NCBI RefSeq assembly: GCF_003241315.1 | Contig: NZ_QFOZ01000009.1 | Coordinates: 1 to 38,421 of the forward strand | Source of the DNA: Lawsonella clevelandensis | GTDB lineage: Bacteria > Actinomycetota > Actinomycetes > Mycobacteriales > Mycobacteriaceae | Reading direction: 5' to 3' | DNA: 38,421 nt | Shown: one piece after another, positions 33,516 to 38,421 of the stretch | Position numbering within the stretch: the stretch's first letter is position 1 | Layout: every line of letters begins with the position of its first letter | The notes under the pieces: generated by a model | The model's input: the letters and a program-made list of their open reading frames with translations, nothing else | Databases searched by the model: none | What the model was told of the DNA's origin: nothing | Made by a program: the position numbers and the translations under genes

Positions 33516-34739
33516 TTAACCACGATAGGTGGACAGGAAATTCCCTAAACGCTCAATGGCTTCTTTCAACACTGGCACCTCCGGCAGCATCACAATACGC
33601 ATGTGGTCGGGAGTGGGGTAGTTGAATGCGGTACCCTGCGTCATAAGAATGTGCTCATTCTCCAGGAGAGATAGCGCAAACTTTTCATCATCGGCAATGG
33701 GGTAGAGGTCGGGATCGAACCGTGGGAACGCGTACAGGGATCCCTTGGGCGGCATAACAGAAACACCGGGAATAGCGTTCAGAGTATCCACAGTAGTTTG
33801 GCGTTGTTCGTACAGGCGCCCACCCGAGGTGGTTAACAGTTGAATATCCTGCTTACCCTCTAATGCCGCAACAATGGCGTACTGCCCCGGAACGTTGGAG
33901 CACAGGCGCATAGACGCAAGCAGATGGAAACCGGCAAGATAATCCTTGGCGTGGTCTTTCGGCCCGGTAATCACAACCCAGCCAGCGCGATAACCGCATG
34001 AACGATAGCCTTTAGAAAGCCCGTTAAACGTGAATACGAGCAGGTCAGGGGCTAGTGCCGCGATACTGTAGTGGGGTGCGTCAGTGTAGAGGATAAGGTC
34101 ATAAATCTCGTCGGAGAAGATAAGAAGATCATGGCGCCGGGCAATGTCGGCAATACCCTCCAGAATCTCCTTCGAAAAAACTGCGCCAGTGGGGTTATTC
34201 GGGTCAATGATGACGATAGCTTTAGTTCTATCCGTAATCTTGGCCTCAATATCCTCCAAACTGGGGTTCCAGTCATTATCCTCATCCAGCAGGTAATGGA
34301 CGGGGGTGCCGCCCGCAAAAGCAGTAGACGCCGTCCACAAAGGATAGTCGGGTGCCGGAATAAGAACTTCGTCGCCCGGATCGCACAGCGCCTGCAACGC
34401 CATAGTGATTAGCTCAGAAGCACCATTCCCCGTATAGACACTATTGATATCAATAGTGGGGAAACCAGGGATAGCGGCATAGCGGTTAATAATAGCCTGA
34501 CGGGCTTGAACAGTGCCGTGCGAATCACTGTAACCGACGGCGGCGTCAAGCGTCTCCCCCATATAGTCGGTAACATTCCGGAGTGCTAGAAAACCAAACT
34601 TGCCGGGGTTACCGATATTGAGTTTAAGAATTTTAGTACCTTGAGATTCAAGGTCATTAGCGCGGTCTAGGACAGGGCCGCGGATGTCATACGTGACATT
34701 CTCCAGTTTTGTCGACTGGCAGAGGCGGCGAGGGCTCAT
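33516..34739 (-). CDS. alaA: PLP-dependent class I aminotransferase, alanine type
   Basis: A cytoplasmic fold-type I aminotransferase of 407 residues, similar to AlaA/AlaT-type enzymes that interconvert pyruvate and alanine with glutamate; older annotations call the mycobacterial homologue aspC. PLP residues are visible: N182 in IDPNNPTGA, D210 and Y213 in SDEIYDL, the Schiff-base lysine K243 in FNGLSKGYR, and the carboxylate-binding arginine near the C-terminus (HMRIVMLP). The substrate is inferred from family. The start at 34739 has a weak purine tract (GAAGAGA). It lies 121 bases after the Fe-S reductase gene on the same strand, a pairing I recall from Rv0337c-Rv0338c. Confidence 0.88.
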   Translation of the reverse strand: MSPRRLCQSTKLENVTYDIRGPVLDRANDLESQGTKILKLNIGNPGKFGFLALRNVTDYMGETLDAAVGYSDSHGTVQARQAIINRYAAIPGFPTIDINSVYTGNGASELITMALQALCDPGDEVLIPAPDYPLWTASTAFAGGTPVHYLLDEDNDWNPSLEDIEAKITDRTKAIVIIDPNNPTGAVFSKEILEGIADIARRHDLLIFSDEIYDLILYTDAPHYSIAALAPDLLVFTFNGLSKGYRSCGYRAGWVVITGPKDHAKDYLAGFHLLASMRLCSNVPGQYAIVAALEGKQDIQLLTTSGGRLYEQRQTTVDTLNAIPGVSVMPPKGSLYAFPRFDPDLYPIADDEKFALSLLENEHILMTQGTAFNYPTPDHMRIVMLPEVPVLKEAIERLGNFLSTYRG

Positions 34740-34860
34740 TGTTATCTCTTCTGTTTACTATTCAAGGTCTTTATAAAAAGCAAGACTACACCCGTGGGGC
34801 GGAATGCCTTCTACTGGTTCATGCTGGTGAGAGATAGCTCATACGAAAAATATGAGGAAT

Positions 34861-37800
34861 CTACGACAACGCGGAAAAGTCCTGCGGAGCAGAAACCCCC
34901 GGGCGAATAGCCACACCGGTAGGTGAAGCGGAAGCCGCTACAACGTCGCCGTTATCGTCATTGTCAGTGTTGTCATCATTAATATGGACGGGCTGCGCGG
35001 CCTGAGTAGCTTTCGCAACAATCGTTTTAGTGACAGCAACCATAGGGGGTAAAGCGGGAGGTATCTCATCTGCACGGGCCAACATACCCAGCAGTGCCAA
35101 ACCTGGTACCTCCAGGTCAACCTCGCCGGGAGTACTAGCCTTACCGGCTGTGTCCCCTTGCTCGTCGTGCGGCAGGGCAGCATCTACGGCAGTGCCTAGA
35201 GCAGTATCTAGACCAGCGTCTAGAGTTGTGCCTAGGACAGCATCGCCAGTGGAAGCAGCACTGCCACTACCTGCTGCGGATTTACCCACGGAGGGTTTAC
35301 CCTCCAACGGCTTACCCGTAGCGGGAGCAGACTCGCCGGCACGCTCAATGCGTTCCTTACGCTGCGCCAGCTTCTCCTTCTCCGCCTTCCGCTCTTTTTC
35401 TATCTGCTGCTCTTCAGCCTCATAGGTAGCCAAAGAACTCGGAAGTACTATGACCGGTTCAGGGCCAGGAGCCTGCGCAGTGGGGACACTATCACTACGC
35501 TCTATCAAGCCAAGCAGGGGAAGCCCCACAGTTTGCAGGGAAACCGTCAACGCGCCCGCATCAATAAGGGACGCATCGTCAATAACAGCCTCTTCCTCCA
35601 ACTCGGCAAGAACATCGTCCACAGCCTCCTGCTCGGCGGCTGCTGCACGGTTTTCCTCCACTTCATTTTCATGCAGTGTAGCGGTGTAGTCCTTAACAGT
35701 TTCTGCTTCCTCAGCCGGTACGGACGCAGTATGGCTAAAACCATTAGCCTCCGCTGTAAGATCAATATCCCCCACCGGAATAGGAGCCAGTGGCTGCGGG
35801 AGCTTATCGCCACGGCGGATAGATTCCAGCAGAAGAATAGAAATATCTGCTACACGAGTATTCCCCGCCCGCGCCTTCACCAGCCGACTCTGCGACGTCG
35901 TCATGCGCTGCTTCACACCGTCAGACAACATGACCGCACAGAACGGGCAGGAGGTAGCAATAGTAGTGGCCTCCGTGCTGAGGGCTTCATCCACCCGCAT
36001 GAGGTTAATGCGTGTACCGGGCTTCTCCTCCATCCAGAAGTGGGCCCCGCCCGCGCCACAACAGAAGGCCTGCTCACGAGTATGGTCCATCTCCGTCACC
36101 TGGGTACCAGTGGACTCCACCAATTCCCGCGGCTGACTATAGAAGTGATTATGACGCGCCAGATAGCAGGGATCATGGTAGGTGGTTATCCCCTCCACCG
36201 GGGTTGTGGGGATAAGACGATGCCGGTTCACCAGCTGGTTCAACACCACCGAATGGTGAATAACCGTGTAGGGGCGGGAATACTCATTACTAAGAGTGTT
36301 AAAACAGTGCGCGCAGGTAGCAATAATCTTCCGGTTAGGGCTATCGCCAAACACAGAATCCAGAAGCTCCATATTGCGGTTAGCCATCTCCTGGAAGAGG
36401 AATTCATTACCGGCGCGCCGGGCGGAATCCCCCGTACAGGCTTCCTGATTACCCAGGACACAGAATTTCACGCCCCCCAGGTGAAGAAGCAGGGCAGTGG
36501 CCTTGGTGGCTTCTTTAGCGCGATCCTCGTAGGCGCCGGCGCAGCCAACCCAGAAGATGTACTCCATTCCCTCGGCAGCGAAGTCATGCACATCCTTGCC
36601 CCAGACAGGAACACGCCACCCGGTCTCTTCCTCCAGCTCGTCGATCCAGGTTTCCCGGGCAGTGGGGGACTGGCCCCACGGGTTGCCTTTACTTTGGAGG
36701 TTCTTGAAGAGACTGGCGAGCTCCGGGGGATAATTGTCGGCGGCCAATACTTGGTGGCGGCGCATATCCTCAACATGGTCGACAATTTCAATGTCGAGTG
36801 GGCACTGGTCAACACAGGCACCGCACGTAGTACACGCCCATAGATCCTCTTCATCGAGGAGGCCAATACGCTCCGGGTGACGTTGAGCATCCGCATGGTG
36901 AGGGTTGATGCCCACCAGGGGGTGGGAGAGTCGTTCTAGTTCCGCACGCTGGTGGGCGCGTTTTTTCGCAGGTTTAGCGGGAAGAAGATCGACAAGCCGT
37001 GGGAAAGCATCGTCAGCAATACGGCCGGTGTCAGAATCAACAAGGCCTTCTTTACGGGCAGCCTGCAGGTAGGGGGCACTGTCCTGGGCAACGTCACGCA
37101 GCCCAGTAATAATGAGCTTCGGGTTAAGCGACTTTCCCGCATTCCACGCCGGGCACAGATCCTGGCAGCGACCGCATTCTGTACAGACAGAAAAATCGAG
37201 CCAGTCTTTCCACGTGAAGTCCTGAATACGCCCTGCACCCAGGAGATCCTTCTCCGGATCGATGTTGTCAAAGGTAAGGACAGTACCCCCACTCTGCATG
37301 GGGTGAATATCACGCAGCGCGGTGCGGCCGTCAGATTCACGTTTGAAGTAAATATTGAAGAACGCGCCCAGGCGATGCCACGCCACACCCCAGTTCAGGT
37401 TGACGCCAACCAACAGTAGCCACAGCATAGCGATAAGCAGTTTTACTGCCGCAAGAATGCACACCATAGTGGGGCTGGCGGGGAGAGACTGCGCAACCTT
37501 ATAGGTGATCCAGTCAACGTGCGGGTCCCCGCCGCCTAAAGCGGGGTAGGTGGCAATTTGGCCGGCTTTAACCGCAAGCATGCCAAGGCCCTCAAGGATA
37601 ACCACAGCATCCACAAAGTAGCCGGCTCCCATATTGGAGCGGTAGAAGCGTGACGAATGCCTATTTTTGCCCCGGTGGGGATTGTTATGGATACGGGTAA
37701 GAGTGAGGTAGAGGCCACCAATAACAGTGGTAATACCAATAAACTCAACCAGTCCGCGGAAGCCTCGCTGGTCATGGATACCAGGCCAACCGCCGGCCGG

Positions 37801-38172
37801 GTCAAACATTTGAATGTAGGCCTCAAGGAGAATGAAAGCCCCCACGATGAAGCCAACCATCACAAACCAGTGCGAAACAGCAACAGTGCGGCGTTTGCGA
37901 ACAAGCCTGGTGTGGGCAAGGAACTCTTTAAGTAGGTTCCAGAGACGCCGCCAAGGGTGATCCGTGCGAGTATGGTCTGGCTGCCCCAGCTTTATCATTT
38001 CCACCAGGTTGACAATGCCGCGAATAAAGATTGCCCAGCAGACAAGACTCAAGAGGGTAGTGACGACCCCCACCGGAATGGTGATATTCCGGGGAGTAGC
38101 GGGGGCAGCTGCAAGCGTGAAGGGCGTATACGCGAGCGCAGAGAGATCGTCACTAATCATCTTTCTCATCAT
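34861..38172 (-). CDS. membrane Fe-S heterodisulfide-reductase-like oxidoreductase
   Basis: 1103 residues, homologous to mycobacterial Rv0338c-type proteins (about 880). The N-terminal ~270 residues hold five or so membrane segments related to nitrate reductase gamma (haem b type). Two 4Fe-4S ferredoxin motifs follow: C330/C333/C336/C340 (CTECGRCQDLCP) and C447/C450/C453/C457 (CTTCGACVDQCP). Two cysteine-rich CCG modules come next (WVGCAGAYEDR ... ACTGDSARR and YHDPCYLARH ... FCCGAGGAHFW). It probably passes electrons between the quinone pool and an unknown cytoplasmic partner. The last ~290 residues are a variable Ala/Glu/Asp-rich tail with a Lys/Glu coiled-coil stretch and a duplicated GLxLLGxxxRxDxxP motif. 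The start 38172 (ATGATG) has no clear ribosome site; ATG 38169 and 38160 are alternatives. Confidence 0.9.
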   Translation of the reverse strand: MMRKMISDDLSALAYTPFTLAAAPATPRNITIPVGVVTTLLSLVCWAIFIRGIVNLVEMIKLGQPDHTRTDHPWRRLWNLLKEFLAHTRLVRKRRTVAVSHWFVMVGFIVGAFILLEAYIQMFDPAGGWPGIHDQRGFRGLVEFIGITTVIGGLYLTLTRIHNNPHRGKNRHSSRFYRSNMGAGYFVDAVVILEGLGMLAVKAGQIATYPALGGGDPHVDWITYKVAQSLPASPTMVCILAAVKLLIAMLWLLLVGVNLNWGVAWHRLGAFFNIYFKRESDGRTALRDIHPMQSGGTVLTFDNIDPEKDLLGAGRIQDFTWKDWLDFSVCTECGRCQDLCPAWNAGKSLNPKLIITGLRDVAQDSAPYLQAARKEGLVDSDTGRIADDAFPRLVDLLPAKPAKKRAHQRAELERLSHPLVGINPHHADAQRHPERIGLLDEEDLWACTTCGACVDQCPLDIEIVDHVEDMRRHQVLAADNYPPELASLFKNLQSKGNPWGQSPTARETWIDELEEETGWRVPVWGKDVHDFAAEGMEYIFWVGCAGAYEDRAKEATKATALLLHLGGVKFCVLGNQEACTGDSARRAGNEFLFQEMANRNMELLDSVFGDSPNRKIIATCAHCFNTLSNEYSRPYTVIHHSVVLNQLVNRHRLIPTTPVEGITTYHDPCYLARHNHFYSQPRELVESTGTQVTEMDHTREQAFCCGAGGAHFWMEEKPGTRINLMRVDEALSTEATTIATSCPFCAVMLSDGVKQRMTTSQSRLVKARAGNTRVADISILLLESIRRGDKLPQPLAPIPVGDIDLTAEANGFSHTASVPAEEAETVKDYTATLHENEVEENRAAAAEQEAVDDVLAELEEEAVIDDASLIDAGALTVSLQTVGLPLLGLIERSDSVPTAQAPGPEPVIVLPSSLATYEAEEQQIEKERKAEKEKLAQRKERIERAGESAPATGKPLEGKPSVGKSAAGSGSAASTGDAVLGTTLDAGLDTALGTAVDAALPHDEQGDTAGKASTPGEVDLEVPGLALLGMLARADEIPPALPPMVAVTKTIVAKATQAAQPVHINDDNTDNDDNGDVVAASASPTGVAIRPGVSAPQDFSALS

Positions 38173-38243
38173 ATACAGCAGTGCGCAGTGTCTAAAGTAA
38201 GCGCGGCCTGCACGTGATGCTTAAAAGAGCATCTAAAGACCTG

Positions 38244-38292
38244 CCCAGTGGTGGGCTGGTGGTCGCACTCGACTAGCACCAGCCCCACTGGG
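38244..38292. terminator. long bulged hairpin in intergenic region
   Basis: CCCAGTGG(TG)GGCTGGTG at 38244-38261 pairs with CACCAGCCCCACTGGG at 38277-38292, leaving a 2-base bulge and a 15-base loop. GGGTTT follows on the plus strand. It may terminate a gene outside the window or be part of a leader. Confidence 0.45.
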
Positions 38293-38297
38293 TGGGG

Positions 38298-38384
38298 TTT
38301 AGCGCCTTACCTAACGTTTTAGCGTCCGGTGCGTTTTAGCGACTGGTGCCGGGTATTTGCGTCCTGTGTTTAGCGTCCGGTGCC
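38298..38384. repeat. imperfect TTTAGCGTCCGGTGC direct repeats
   Basis: Copies start at 38298 (diverged), 38318, 38335, 38355 (diverged) and 38369, with the best copies (38318 and 38369) identical over 15 bases. There is no coding frame here. The remaining sequence to the window end holds nothing I recognise. Confidence 0.7.
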
Positions 38385-38421
38385 GTAGAGGGGATCATCA
38401 GGGTGACGGATAGGACCGCGG

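Noticed and set aside
35533..36843. 436-codon plus-strand frame across the Fe-S reductase
   Set aside because: It lies opposite the conserved cysteine modules and shows no domain; a shadow frame.

Overview
The window looks like the chromosome of a mycolic-acid-containing actinobacterium (order Mycobacteriales/Corynebacteriales). The main evidence is an MmpL3-type mycolate transporter in a trmB-NYN-mmpL3 cluster, a GTP-type PEP carboxykinase just beyond it, an M13 peptidase and an L,D-transpeptidase nearby, a GT87 mannosyltransferase, and an aminotransferase next to a large Fe-S reductase. From memory this resembles the M. tuberculosis Rv0192-Rv0211 and Rv0337c-Rv0338c neighbourhoods, condensed into one stretch. 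The base composition is moderately GC-rich. A small-genome genus such as Lawsonella is possible, but I cannot prove this from the sequence. I see no phage genes, insertion sequences or CRISPR arrays.

Layout. 1-2.1 kb: Tat-exported PhoD phosphatase and a terminator. 2.15-5.03 kb (minus): a frameshifted NYN-domain RNase-like gene and an RluA-type pseudouridine synthase. 5.1-7.3 kb (plus): tandem universal stress protein, then a secreted L,D-transpeptidase behind a structured leader. 7.4-9.5 kb: M13 metallopeptidase (minus), divergent from a secreted GH25 muramidase (plus, 9.5-10.4 kb). 10.4-16.7 kb (minus): a tight operon trmB > NYN protein > mmpL3 > flippase-like membrane protein, with overlapping stop/start codons. 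16.9-19.2 kb (plus): an operon of three unknown genes plus a possible 38-codon gene, also coupled by overlaps, ending before pckG. 19.4-21.2 kb: pckG with a strong terminator. 21.4-22.9 kb: DUF4185 secreted protein, frameshifted at a G6 run. 22.9-27.3 kb (minus): GT87 mannosyltransferase, lipoprotein, universal stress protein, and a polytopic membrane protein interrupted by one in-frame TGA. 27.5 kb: tRNA-Gly(CCC). 27.7-30.6 kb (plus): dcd, ECF sigma factor, membrane anti-sigma-like protein. 30.8-31.9 kb (minus): nrdF with a palindrome upstream. 32.3-33.3 kb (plus): probably highly expressed surface protein behind an AT-rich leader. 33.5-38.2 kb (minus): alanine-type aminotransferase and a 1103-residue Fe-S reductase. 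38.2-38.4 kb: repeat-rich intergenic DNA.

Themes. Much of the window serves the cell envelope: mycolate export, peptidoglycan cross-linking and hydrolysis, mannosylation, and surface proteins. Three genes carry single disruptive lesions (one frameshift in a low-complexity linker, one at a homopolymer, one nonsense codon). These are recent decay, switching, or sequencing errors. The least explained region is the coupled operon at 16.9-19.2 kb between trmB and pckG.
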